Shown: positions 8,944-16,755 of the stretch, in pieces
How the letters are laid out: each line of letters begins with the position of its first letter
Position numbering within the stretch: position 1 is the stretch's first letter
Origin: a bacterium
Lineage (GTDB): Bacteria; Patescibacteriota; Microgenomatia; Levybacterales; UBA12049
Direction of reading: 5' to 3'
NCBI GenBank assembly: GCA_021785915.1
Contig: JAJYEF010000003.1
Span: 1-38,262, forward strand
DNA: 38,262 nt
The notes under the pieces: model-generated
Seen by the model: only the letters and a program-made list of their open reading frames with translations
Told to the model about the DNA's origin: nothing
Databases searched by the model: none
Program-made: the position numbers and the translations under genes

Positions 8944-9725
8944 TACTGCCTATTTTTCTATTTATAATTGGACTTTTTTTCGGTTCTTTTTTTGGGGTTT
9001 TAGTAGACAGGATTCCCAAAGGTAAAAGTTTTGTAAAAGGCAGATCATATTGTGATTTCTGCAAAAAAACACTCGGATGGAAAGACTTAATTCCGGTTAT
9101 TTCGTTTATAGCCACAAAGGGAAAGTGCAGATACTGCCATAAATCCTTACCCTATTTTTACCCCATCATAGAGCTTGTAACAGGATTATTGTTTGCATTT
9201 GTTTATTATTTTTCAAATTTTCAATTTTCAATTTTCAATTTTCAATTAATATATAACCTTATTGTCGTTTCAGGTTTTATTGTTATTTTTTTTACGGACC
9301 TTAAATACGGAATTATTCCCGACGGGATACTTTTAGTGCTTGCGTTAACTGAAATTATATTTTTACTTATAAGTGGAAGTTGGATGATTTCAGTTAACCA
9401 TGTGGTTTCTGCAGTTTTGAGTTTTGCTTTTTTTATTGCAATTAATTATACCTTTTACTTTGTGACAAAAAAAGAAGGTATGGGCGGAGGTGACATCAAA
9501 CTCTCTTTTGTTTTGGGATTATTGCTGGGGTTTCCCGGGATCTTCGTGGGTCTTTATTTGGCTTTCTTGACAGGGGCCCTTGTTTCAACCATACTGGTTT
9601 TATGGAGGAAAAGGCTCGTAAGGGACAGGCTGGCATTCGGTCCATTTTTAATATTTGGAGCTTTTGCAGGACTCTTTTGGGGGGCGGGCCTTTATTCTTT
9701 TTTCCTGAAGCTTCTAGGAGCATAA
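8940..9725 (+). CDS. pilD: Prepilin peptidase / leader peptidase (A24 family)
   Basis: A 261-residue membrane aspartic protease that removes prepilin leaders and often N-methylates the new N-terminus. It has the N-terminal GSFFGVLVDRIP, two CxxC pairs (CDFC and CRYC) as in the zinc-binding domain, and both catalytic Asp motifs: FTDLKYGIIPD and the GGGDIKLSF box. About eight membrane segments are visible. The start overlaps the preceding stop as ATGA. Residues around 90-103 (FSNFQFSIFNFQ) are encoded by a tandem TTTTCAA heptanucleotide repeat, which could shift the frame by slippage before both catalytic Asp residues. Confidence 0.93.
   Translation: MILPIFLFIIGLFFGSFFGVLVDRIPKGKSFVKGRSYCDFCKKTLGWKDLIPVISFIATKGKCRYCHKSLPYFYPIIELVTGLLFAFVYYFSNFQFSIFNFQLIYNLIVVSGFIVIFFTDLKYGIIPDGILLVLALTEIIFLLISGSWMISVNHVVSAVLSFAFFIAINYTFYFVTKKEGMGGGDIKLSFVLGLLLGFPGIFVGLYLAFLTGALVSTILVLWRKRLVRDRLAFGPFLIFGAFAGLFWGAGLYSFFLKLLGA
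9210..9245 (+). repeat. Heptanucleotide tandem repeat (TTTTCAA) inside pilD
   Basis: There are four perfect consecutive TTTTCAA units at 9218-9245. A fifth unit at 9210-9216 is separated from them by a single extra A. Because 7 is not a multiple of 3, gain or loss of one unit would change the pilD reading frame. Confidence 0.9.
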
Positions 9726-10225
9726 AGAGGTTTTCTAACCGCAGGGGGTTTACATTGATAGAGCTTCTTATCGCCATTGTGATTATGGGTGTAATGGCAA
9801 GCCTTATTTTTTTAATCTTAAATCCCGTTACCCAGCTTAACAAAGCAAAGGATGCACAAAGGGAACAGGATTTCAGGCAAATCGTAAACGCACTTGATAC
9901 TTATTATAACGACCACAACTATTTTCCCGCAACTTTATCTTTCGGTTCCTCATGGGTGCCGTATATGCAAAAAATTCCCCAGGACCCGGACTGCGTACAG
10001 TACGGGAAATGCTATGGATATCTTGCAAATTCGGCAAATTCGCAGTGGAATGTGTTGTTTGGAAAAATTTCCAATATTACCAACATAGCTATTCCCTGCC
10101 CGCTCACCCAGATGAGCAACTGTCTTCCTATAAATTACGGTTCAAGAGGCTACAATTTTTGCGTTGTATCGGGAAAAGTTGGAGCGTCAGAATGTTCTTA
10201 TATAAGTACAAATAGCGTTCCTTAG
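9722..10225 (+). CDS. Type IV pilin-like protein with unusual start
   Basis: The class III leader is clear: RFSNRRG|FTLIELLIAIVIMGVMASLIF, then LNPVTQLNKAKDAQREQD, and a Cys-containing C-terminal domain. No ATG or GTG lies close upstream in frame. The track ATG at 9602 would add 40 residues that overlap pilD. A TTG at 9677 would give a 28-residue leader. The ATA at 9722 gives a normal short leader (IKRFSNRRG) and overlaps the pilD stop as ATAA, like the ATGA overlaps elsewhere in the locus, with AGGAGC just upstream. I place the start at 9722, with low certainty. The mature protein of about 160 residues is a minor or alternative pilin. Confidence 0.75.
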   Translation: MKRFSNRRGFTLIELLIAIVIMGVMASLIFLILNPVTQLNKAKDAQREQDFRQIVNALDTYYNDHNYFPATLSFGSSWVPYMQKIPQDPDCVQYGKCYGYLANSANSQWNVLFGKISNITNIAIPCPLTQMSNCLPINYGSRGYNFCVVSGKVGASECSYISTNSVP

Positions 10226-10234
10226 GTAGCGGAT

Positions 10235-10263
10235 TTGAAATTTGCGTGCAAATTGTGTTTAAA
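10235..10263 (+). promoter_or_regulatory. Possible internal promoter TTGAAA-N17-TTTAAA
   Basis: TTGAAA (10235-10240) and TTTAAA (10258-10263) are 17 nt apart, and the ATG at 10270 follows the -10 by 6 nt, the same geometry as other start sites here. The hexamers are only moderate matches. Confidence 0.4.
10239..10254. promoter_or_regulatory. Perfect palindrome AATTTGC-GT-GCAAATT
   Basis: Seven-base arms around a 2-nt centre lie in the spacer of the candidate promoter for the pilin at 10270. Its position suggests an operator; it lacks a T-run and is not a terminator. Confidence 0.5.
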
Positions 10264-10269
10264 TAAATT

Positions 10270-10779
10270 ATGGACTTAAAGAAAAGGTTTGGCTTTACCC
10301 TCATCGAAATAATAGTCGTCGTGGCGGTTATAGGAGTTTTAGCAAGCGCGATAATTGCAATTTTGGATCCTTTTACCCAGATTCAAAAGGCGCAGGATGC
10401 AAGAACAAAGTCGGATCTTGCACAAATCCAGAGAGCGCTTGAAGCGTATTACCAGGATAACGGTTTTTATCCGGCTGACTGCGGGGTAGGCAACTATCAG
10501 ATTATGTCCGGTGGCACTTGTATAGCCTGGGGACAGCCATGGTCTCCCTACATGGATACGCTTCCAAAGGACGGGAACCCCGCGCATACATACGTTTATT
10601 ATCAGGTGCCAGGTGGACAAGCGTACTATTTATATGCTAATCTGGGTAGAGGAACCAAGGATCCGCAGGCTTGCACCAGCGGCGTATGCACAAGTCCGGG
10701 CGGTTCGGGGATAAATATGAGTACGGCATGCGGAGCGCCTTGCAATTTCGGGCTCTCGAGCCCTAATGTTTCGCCATAA
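10270..10779 (+). CDS. Type IV pilin-like protein
   Basis: MDLKKRFG|FTLIEIIVVVAVIGVLASAII is a short class III leader with Glu at +5 and a hydrophobic helix. DPFTQIQKAQDARTKSDLAQIQRALEAYYQDNGFYPA then matches the helical region of bacterial pseudopilins of the GspG type. The rest is rich in Gly, Ser and Cys. The 169-residue product shares the D/N-P-x-x-QI-x-KA motif with the pilins at 6392 and 9722, so these three look like paralogues. It ends with a TAATG overlap into the next pilin gene. Confidence 0.85.
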   Translation: MDLKKRFGFTLIEIIVVVAVIGVLASAIIAILDPFTQIQKAQDARTKSDLAQIQRALEAYYQDNGFYPADCGVGNYQIMSGGTCIAWGQPWSPYMDTLPKDGNPAHTYVYYQVPGGQAYYLYANLGRGTKDPQACTSGVCTSPGGSGINMSTACGAPCNFGLSSPNVSP

Positions 10780-11225
10780 TGAAAATAAAGAATCTTAAAA
10801 AAGGTTTTACGCTAATAGAACTTTTGATAGTTATTGCCATAATAGGGGTATTAGCCACACTTCTTATGGCTAATTTTATAGGCGTAAGACAAAGAGCTAG
10901 GGACGCACAAAGGAAGTCAGACCTAAGGCAGATCCAGTCGGCTTTGGAAATGTACCGTTCGGATAACGGGTCATATCCGCTTACGGCAAATTTCCCTTCG
11001 TGTGGGAGCGCTTTTACATATAACGGGAATACTTATATGTCCAAAGTTCCATGTGATCCGATGTCATCCGGTACCAATCTGATAAACTATACCTACACGA
11101 GTGCCGCCGGATCAACATATTCAATAACTGCGTGTTTGGAAAATACAAATGACTCTCAGGCAACAGGCGGTTCGTGTACCATTAACGGCGCAACCGGTGT
11201 CCAGTTCACGGTCAATAATCCATAA
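10779..11225 (+). CDS. Type IV pilin/pseudopilin (GspG-like)
   Basis: 148 residues. MKIKNLKKG|FTLIELLIVIAIIGVLATLL is a canonical prepilin leader. RQRARDAQRKSDLRQIQSALEMYRSDNGSYPLT follows, the conserved GspG/pilin helix and loop widespread in Patescibacteria. The C-terminal domain has several Cys. The ATG overlaps the previous stop by one base (TAATG), which indicates translational coupling. Confidence 0.88.
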   Translation: MKIKNLKKGFTLIELLIVIAIIGVLATLLMANFIGVRQRARDAQRKSDLRQIQSALEMYRSDNGSYPLTANFPSCGSAFTYNGNTYMSKVPCDPMSSGTNLINYTYTSAAGSTYSITACLENTNDSQATGGSCTINGATGVQFTVNNP

Positions 11226-11239
11226 AATGTCATTGTTAA

Positions 11240-11734
11240 ATGATGAAAAAATACCTTCCTAACTTTTCCTCAGGATTTACGATTATTGAACTTTTAATTG
11301 TATTTGCGATAATCGCGGCTCTTTCCTCAATTAGTTTGGCATCCTACGTTACATACAGTAGGCAGCAAACGGTAGACCAGGCAGCAAACGACCTGATAAA
11401 CACTCTAAATACGGCAAAATCTGATGCTTATACCCAGAAAAAACCGGACGTACCCGCTTGCAACAGCGGTCTTTTGCAGGGATTCCAAGTAAATATTAAT
11501 ATTTCTGCAGGAGAATATTATCTGCAGGCAGTCTGTACGGGAGGTGCTCCCTATACACTAAGCACCACTACTCTGCCCGCCGGACAGCTTAATTTTGACA
11601 ATTCTTCGGTAACGAATGTTTTTTTCCAGGTCCTTTCAGGCTCGGTTAACGGAACCGGAAATATTATAATCCACGGTTATAATAATGCTTATACAAGGAC
11701 AATAAGCGTTGATTCGGCCGGCGTTATTCAATAA
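11240..11734 (+). CDS. Pseudopilin, GspH/FimT-like
   Basis: 164 residues. The leader ends in FSSG|FTIIELLIVFAIIAALSSISLASY, with Glu at +5. A helix with AANDLINTLNTAKSDAYTQKK and a beta-rich C-terminal domain follow, as in GspH/FimT minor pilins. The start may be either of two adjacent ATGs (11240 or 11243). It lies in the minor-pilin block between the GspG-like gene and the PilV-like gene. Confidence 0.8.
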   Translation: MMKKYLPNFSSGFTIIELLIVFAIIAALSSISLASYVTYSRQQTVDQAANDLINTLNTAKSDAYTQKKPDVPACNSGLLQGFQVNINISAGEYYLQAVCTGGAPYTLSTTTLPAGQLNFDNSSVTNVFFQVLSGSVNGTGNIIIHGYNNAYTRTISVDSAGVIQ

Positions 11735-11736
11735 TT

Positions 11737-12222
11737 ATGATTGCTATTAAAAACAAAAAGGGACAAACTTTAATAGAGGCGGTGGTAGCCTTGGGAGCAG
11801 CAGTAGTCGTGATCACATCGATCGCCATAGCTGTTATAACTTCGGTCAATAATGCGGATTTTAGTAAAAACCAGAACCTGGCAACGCAGTATGCACAACA
11901 GGGAATGGATTCTATGAGGCATTTAAGTGAATCCGACTGGAATAGTTTTTCTACCTACGGCGGAAGCTATTGCACGACCGACGACCCTACAAATTTGACT
12001 CCAAAAGGAGGAACCTGTCAGACCATGGACTCTACAAGCGCTTTTAAAAGGGAAATAGATGTTACATCGGAGCCATTGGCTGCCTCTAACTGCGCCGGGA
12101 ATGTGCTTGTAAAAGTGATAGTTTCATGGAATGACGGAAAATGCACTACCAGTTCTTTTTGCCATTCCGTTGAACTTGACTCCTGCCTTGCCAACATAAA
12201 TAATTATTCCTCCGGAATATGA
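11737..12222 (+). CDS. Minor pseudopilin, PilV/GspI-like
   Basis: 161 residues. MIAIKNKKG|QTLIEAVVALGAAVVVITSI has the prepilin G|xTLIE motif with Gln at +1 instead of Phe. The helix continues to ATQYAQQGMDSMRHLSESDW, a PilV/GspI-like region. A pair-rich set of Cys residues follows in the globular part. Gene order (GspH-like, PilV-like, PilW-like, PilX-like) matches minor-pilin operons that prime pilus assembly. It ends with an ATGA overlap into the next gene. Confidence 0.78.
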   Translation: MIAIKNKKGQTLIEAVVALGAAVVVITSIAIAVITSVNNADFSKNQNLATQYAQQGMDSMRHLSESDWNSFSTYGGSYCTTDDPTNLTPKGGTCQTMDSTSAFKREIDVTSEPLAASNCAGNVLVKVIVSWNDGKCTTSSFCHSVELDSCLANINNYSSGI

Positions 12223-12824
12223 AAAAAAAATTACTTGCTAATAGAATAAGAGGTTATACGCTTATAGAGCTTCTCGCCGTAATGGTCGTAATGATTGCAA
12301 CGGGAACAATTATTACGTCAATACTTGTAACCACTTTAAGAGGGGGAAACAAGGGAAATACCACGAACAATGTAAGGCAAAACGGTAATTACGTCATAAC
12401 CCAGATGACAAAAATGATCGCTTACGCTAGAAGTTTCGACGGAGTAAGTACCGACGGAACCACTTATTCCCCGGATTGTACGGTAACTATCCCCCCTCCC
12501 CCAAATCCGACGCCGACCCCAATCCCCTATAAATACATAAAAATAACTTCGTTTGACGGTGGTACGACGATATTCAGCTGTAACGGGTCAACAGACATCC
12601 CTCCATATACCATAGCCTCCCAGTCTGCCCTTTCTTCAACTGGGCAATCCCTGATAGACAGCTCGTTGAGGATTACTTCATGCGTGTTCTATTGTTCCCA
12701 GGACAATATTTCCGCGAGCCCGAGAATTGATATAGATTTTACGATTACTTCGGGAGCAGCCTCACTATTTGCTGAATCAAAATCTTCGATATCCTTCCAG
12801 ACTTCGGTTACGCCAAGAAATTAA
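12219..12824 (+). CDS. Minor pseudopilin, PilW/GspJ-like
   Basis: 201 residues. MKKKLLANRIRG|YTLIELLAVMVVMIATGTII is a prepilin leader with Tyr at +1 and Glu at +5. VRQNGNYVITQMTKMIAYARS then resembles the conserved post-helix region of PilW/GspJ. A short Pro/Thr-rich insertion (PPPPNPTPTPIP) lies near residue 90. ATGA overlap with the preceding gene supports the start and co-translation. Confidence 0.78.
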   Translation: MKKKLLANRIRGYTLIELLAVMVVMIATGTIITSILVTTLRGGNKGNTTNNVRQNGNYVITQMTKMIAYARSFDGVSTDGTTYSPDCTVTIPPPPNPTPTPIPYKYIKITSFDGGTTIFSCNGSTDIPPYTIASQSALSSTGQSLIDSSLRITSCVFYCSQDNISASPRIDIDFTITSGAASLFAESKSSISFQTSVTPRN

Positions 12825-12839
12825 TTTTAATAAAAATAG

Positions 12840-12869
12840 TTGACAAGCGTTTAGGATACTTGCTACTCT
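12840..12869 (+). promoter_or_regulatory. Probable promoter for the PilX-like gene
   Basis: TTGACA (12840-12845) is followed after 18 nt by a weak TACTCT (12864-12869), with CTATAG just beyond. The start codon at 12882 is 12 nt past the -10. It sits in the only real gap of the minor-pilin block. Confidence 0.5.
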
Positions 12870-12881
12870 ATAGCTAGCTTT

Positions 12882-13709
12882 ATGTTTTTGGCACTAAGGA
12901 GTCTTAAAAACCAAAGGGGACAGGCTCTGTTGATAATTGTTCTTGTTATGGTTGTAGCGCTTACTGTAGGGCTTTCAGTAGCCACAAGGACGATTATTAA
13001 TTTAAGGAACACCCAACAACAGGCAGACTCGCAGAAAGCTCTTTCTGCGGCAGAGGCGGGCATAGAGCAGGCAATTAAGAATCAGACTTCGGCAGAAGGT
13101 ACATTCGGAACAGGAGGTCAGGCAGTAAGTTATGCCACGACACTACAAGACATTTCCACTTCGGCACCGTTTCTTACCAACGGCGGAAATCAGGTTTCGA
13201 AAAATGACGCAATCTATGTATGGCTAAGCCCCTATACTTCTAATTTTACCCAAACGTGGCCCAATGGGGACCTTAAAATTTATTGGGGAGAGGACCCAAA
13301 TCCCTGTAATAATGCCGCGTTGGAAATAGCCGTCATATCGGGATCAAAAGCGACGCCGAGTATTGCAAGATACGTGTTTGATCCCTGTCCGTCAAGACAG
13401 GCAGCGAATAATTTTTACCCAATAACTTCTGCCGGGACTACAACAATTTCGGGTAAAACGCTTTATTATGAGGTCCAAGCAGGTATAACACCGAATTTTC
13501 CCACTATTTCTAACGGCATGCTTGTAAGAATTGATCCGATTTACAGCAACGCGTATATAGGAGCTTATGGAACCAATTTGCCTCCCCAGGGGACAATTTA
13601 TACCTCCATAGCTACAACAAGCGCTAATATCACAAGAAAAGTACAAGTGTTCCAAGGATACCCCGAAATACCTGCCGAATTTTTCCCTTATATCCTATTC
13701 CAGCCCTAA
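12882..13709 (+). CDS. PilX-like pilus assembly protein
   Basis: 275 residues. The N-terminus MFLALRSLKNQRGQALLIIVLVMVVALTVGLSVATRTI resembles PilX/GspK-type proteins, with QRGQALL where pilins have G|FTLIE. It is followed by QQADSQKALSAAEAGIEQAI, which matches the conserved AE-x-G-x-E-x-A segment after the helix in PilX. The C-terminal domain is beta-rich and poorly conserved. The missing Glu at +5 is normal for GspK-type minor pilins. The stop is immediately followed by the pilM ATG. Confidence 0.75.
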   Translation: MFLALRSLKNQRGQALLIIVLVMVVALTVGLSVATRTIINLRNTQQQADSQKALSAAEAGIEQAIKNQTSAEGTFGTGGQAVSYATTLQDISTSAPFLTNGGNQVSKNDAIYVWLSPYTSNFTQTWPNGDLKIYWGEDPNPCNNAALEIAVISGSKATPSIARYVFDPCPSRQAANNFYPITSAGTTTISGKTLYYEVQAGITPNFPTISNGMLVRIDPIYSNAYIGAYGTNLPPQGTIYTSIATTSANITRKVQVFQGYPEIPAEFFPYILFQP

Positions 13710-14744
13710 ATGAATAAAAAAGGTTTCGGTTTCGATATTGGTGCAACCTCCATAAAGCTTGTCTGGCTTGAGGGAGGGGGCAAAAAATTTATACTAAAGG
13801 CGGCTTCCATATCGCCTGCTCCTCCCAAGGGAATTATGTCAAATTCTCCCCTGGACGAGGAGGAGATGTCCCAGGCAATAGCAAAAGCAGTAAGAGACGC
13901 AGGGGTGGGCACAAAATTTGTAAACGTTGCTCTTCCCGAAAACCAGGTTTATACAAAAGTTTTGGATATGCCTGTTTTATCCGATAAGGAACTTGCTTCA
14001 GCAATTTACTGGGAGGCGGAACAATATATTCCAGTTCCTCTACAGAACATTACACTGGTATGGAATGTTTTAAAAAGGCCTAATCAACCTTCATCAACCG
14101 ACAAGATGCAAGTTTTAATGGTTGGTGCCCCAACGGTTTTAGTCAACAAATACCAAAAAGTAATACAACTTGCGGGCCTTCAAATAAACGGAATGGAGAC
14201 AGAAATACTTTCCACCCTTCGCTCGCTTGTGCTTGACAGTTCATTCCCAACAAGCCTTGTCGTAAATATTGGAGCAGTAAGTACATCATTTGCAATAGTA
14301 CGGGAAGGAATAATGGCTTTTACGTATTCAATGTCGATCGGAGGAGCCGCCATCAACAGAGCCATAGCAACCGATTTTGGTCTTACGCCGCAACAGGCGG
14401 AGGAATATAAAAGGGTATACGGCGTATCAGGAAAATCTTTGGGAGGGAAAATAGGAAGAGCGACAGAACCTATCCTTAATTCGATATTGGCGGAAATAAA
14501 AAAATCAATCGCTTTTTATTCCCAGAAATATAAAGATGACCAGCCGATAAGACAAATAATTCTTTCCGGAGGCACCGCAAAACTTCCGGGCATAGAACTT
14601 TTCTTCGTTAACAACGCGGGTATTGAAACTGCAATTGCTAATCCTTGGAAAATACTCGCATCCCAACAAATTCCAAAAGAAATACTTGACAATGCTTCAG
14701 ATTACACAATTGCGGCTGGGCTTGCAATGAGAGATTATGAATGA
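13710..14744 (+). CDS. pilM: Type IV pilus assembly protein PilM
   Basis: 344 residues, an actin-like ATPase-fold protein of the inner-membrane alignment complex. FGFDIGATSIKLVWLEG is the phosphate-1 loop at residues 4-20. DMPVLSDKELASAIYWEAEQYIPVP is the strongly conserved PilM segment that binds partner proteins. VVNIGAVSTSFAIV and IILSGGTAKLPGIE are the phosphate-2 and adenosine motifs. It binds the cytosolic tail of PilN, encoded next with an 8-nt overlap. No gap separates it from the upstream gene. Confidence 0.93.
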   Translation: MNKKGFGFDIGATSIKLVWLEGGGKKFILKAASISPAPPKGIMSNSPLDEEEMSQAIAKAVRDAGVGTKFVNVALPENQVYTKVLDMPVLSDKELASAIYWEAEQYIPVPLQNITLVWNVLKRPNQPSSTDKMQVLMVGAPTVLVNKYQKVIQLAGLQINGMETEILSTLRSLVLDSSFPTSLVVNIGAVSTSFAIVREGIMAFTYSMSIGGAAINRAIATDFGLTPQQAEEYKRVYGVSGKSLGGKIGRATEPILNSILAEIKKSIAFYSQKYKDDQPIRQIILSGGTAKLPGIELFFVNNAGIETAIANPWKILASQQIPKEILDNASDYTIAAGLAMRDYE

Positions 14745-15270
14745 TATCAATCTTGTTTCGGGTAGATCGCTGGATATCGAAAAACAGGCTAAACGTTTAA
14801 AACTGCTAAGAATTTTTGCTATATTGTCCCTTTTGATAGTAGCTCTTGTTTCAATATTTTTTTTTATATTCACAGTAAGCCTTCCTATAAATTCGGTCAA
14901 GCAAAACGAACAACAGACTCTATCCAATATTTCCGGTTTGCATAAAAGGCTTGCATCGTACGTCCTTATCAAAGACAGATTGACCAGCATACAATCGCTT
15001 ATCCAAAAGCGCACAAACTACCCTCAGGTCGTAAACACAATTATTTCGATGGTTGATCCTCAGCTTACGGTACAGAGTTTTGATATAGAAGCAGGTTCGA
15101 TAACGATAACAATAACTGGAGGTTCGCTTACCCCCATTAACCAATTTATCAACGATATGTTAAATTTGGCAAATAATGGAAAATTAATTAAGAATTTGTC
15201 TATCCAGAGTCTGTCTTTCAGCGGCGCGGTGAATAAATATACATTGGTTATGCAGTCGGACCTGCTTTAA
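14737..15270 (+). CDS. pilN: Type IV pilus assembly protein PilN
   Basis: 177 residues with a single N-terminal transmembrane segment (LRIFAILSLLIVALVSIFFFIFTVSL) after a short cytosolic tail. The tail begins MNDINLVSG, corresponding to the INLLP motif with which PilN binds PilM. A coiled-coil-like linker and an extracytoplasmic ferredoxin-like domain follow. The start overlaps the end of pilM by 8 nt. The motif is divergent (INLVSG), as often outside Proteobacteria. Confidence 0.85.
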   Translation: MNDINLVSGRSLDIEKQAKRLKLLRIFAILSLLIVALVSIFFFIFTVSLPINSVKQNEQQTLSNISGLHKRLASYVLIKDRLTSIQSLIQKRTNYPQVVNTIISMVDPQLTVQSFDIEAGSITITITGGSLTPINQFINDMLNLANNGKLIKNLSIQSLSFSGAVNKYTLVMQSDLL

Positions 15271-15276
15271 ACAAGT

Positions 15277-16083
15277 ATGGATATCAAGGATATAAAATTA
15301 GAAGACGTTAAAGATTTGAACATGGATAAAGGCTTGCTTCTCGTAAATTACAGGAAATACAAGGATTTTATTTTACCTTTAACCGTGATTTTTGTGAGCG
15401 TAGCGATTCTTGTATTTGTTTTAATTCCCCAAGCCAATCAATATCTTTCCCAACGCGGACAATTGGATACGGAAAACCAGAAACTTACTCTTTTGAAAAA
15501 CAATTACAATTTTTTAAGCAATTTGGATCAGCCTACTTTGGATTCCCAACTCGGCACTTTATCCAAAGTTCTTCCCCCCGATAAGGATTTCGTCGGAATC
15601 GTAACCGCGATTACGACGGTATCTTCAAAGACAGGCGTCTCGATAGGCGATTTTAGCTTCGTAGTAGGAAATCTTTCCAACAACTCAAATGGTTCGAATT
15701 CTTCGCCAAATATAGAGGTGCAGTTAACGCTAAAAGGTGATCCTAAGTCGATTTCAACGTTCTTGCTCGAACTTTATAAAACAGCGCCCGTAGTGGAAAT
15801 TAAAAAAGTGCAAGTGGGCGCGCAGGGCTCGACAATTTCAGTCCTCTTTTATTATAAGCCTTATCCGCCTCAGAACGTGGGCGATGCTTCTCCGGTAATT
15901 CCGCTTACCGCATCAGACAACAAACTTCTCGGTGATTTTTCTTCATGGAATAACATTACCCAGCAGGCTCAATCTCTATTTCCCAATTTAAACTTGAATC
16001 AGAGTACTCCGGGGAGTATTAATTCTTCGGGTTCCGCTTCTTCAACATCACCGCAACCCGGGGGTACTACTTCTCCGTTTTAA
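15277..16083 (+). CDS. pilO: Type IV pilus assembly protein PilO
   Basis: 268 residues. One membrane segment near residues 30-50 (FILPLTVIFVSVAILVFVLI), then a coiled coil (YLSQRGQLDTENQKLTLLKNNYNFL), then a ferredoxin-like domain, and a Ser/Thr/Gly-rich C-terminal tail. Layout and position after pilN fit PilO. No pilP or pilQ follows: the pilus locus ends here. The last 17 nt overlap the 3' end of trmD on the other strand. Confidence 0.82.
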   Translation: MDIKDIKLEDVKDLNMDKGLLLVNYRKYKDFILPLTVIFVSVAILVFVLIPQANQYLSQRGQLDTENQKLTLLKNNYNFLSNLDQPTLDSQLGTLSKVLPPDKDFVGIVTAITTVSSKTGVSIGDFSFVVGNLSNNSNGSNSSPNIEVQLTLKGDPKSISTFLLELYKTAPVVEIKKVQVGAQGSTISVLFYYKPYPPQNVGDASPVIPLTASDNKLLGDFSSWNNITQQAQSLFPNLNLNQSTPGSINSSGSASSTSPQPGGTTSPF

Positions 16084-16750
16084 TAAGGTCCGGCCTTAGT
16101 TTTCTGGTAATTTCAAGACTTTTTTCCTCTCTCCATTTTTTTATGTTCGCATGGTTGCCCGTTAAGAGAATTTTCGGGACTTGATGTTTCCTGTACACTT
16201 CCGGTTTAGTATACTGAGGGTATTCAAGAAGAGGGGAAAAAGATTCGTTTTGTGAGGAATCTTCTTTGATCACGCCTTTTATAAGTCTTGCAGTACTGTC
16301 CGCAATAAGCATTGCGGGAATCTCTCCTCCGGTTAGTATGAAATCTCCTATAGAAATTTCCTCATCCACATAATATTTAATCCTTTCGTCAAATCCTTCA
16401 TAGTGTCCGCATACGAGGATCAGGTTATCAAGTTTTGAAAACTTTTTTGCAGTATCTTGGTTAAATTTCTTTCCATGGGCACTTAATAATATTACTTTCT
16501 GTTTATTTTGAGACACATTTTTTAATTTCGCATTTTCTATTGCTTTTTGAACTACGTCTACCCTTAGCACCATTCCATATCCTCCGCCGTAAGGCGTGTC
16601 GTCCACGACTCTATGTTTTCCGAGCCCAAAATCCCTCATGTTTATATAGTCAATTTCTATTAGTTTTTTTTCTATCGCACGTTTTATTATAGAATGGCTG
16701 AAAGGGCCGTCAAACATTTCGGGGAAAAGCGTTACTATAGAGATTTTCAT
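16067..16750 (-). CDS. trmD: tRNA (guanine-37-N1)-methyltransferase TrmD
   Basis: 227 residues. TLFPEMFDGPFSHSIIKRA is the N-terminus. DDTPYGGGYGMVLRVD is the conserved SAM-knot motif, and VCGHYEGFDERI and SIGDFILTGGEIPAM form the trefoil-knot binding site. EYPQYTKPEVYRKHQVPKILLTGNH is the tRNA-binding linker, with the essential Asp present as expected (GHYEGFDER). It modifies G37 of tRNAs to prevent frameshifting. Last gene of the rpmF-nusB-rnc-rpsP-khpA-trmD run, converging with pilO by a 17-bp overlap. Confidence 0.96.
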   Translation of the reverse strand: MKISIVTLFPEMFDGPFSHSIIKRAIEKKLIEIDYINMRDFGLGKHRVVDDTPYGGGYGMVLRVDVVQKAIENAKLKNVSQNKQKVILLSAHGKKFNQDTAKKFSKLDNLILVCGHYEGFDERIKYYVDEEISIGDFILTGGEIPAMLIADSTARLIKGVIKEDSSQNESFSPLLEYPQYTKPEVYRKHQVPKILLTGNHANIKKWREEKSLEITRKLRPDLIKTEK

Positions 16751-16755
16751 ATCTC

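Noticed and set aside
9210-9245. CRISPR-like array.
   Set aside because: The TTTTCAA units are contiguous, without spacers, and within a coding gene.
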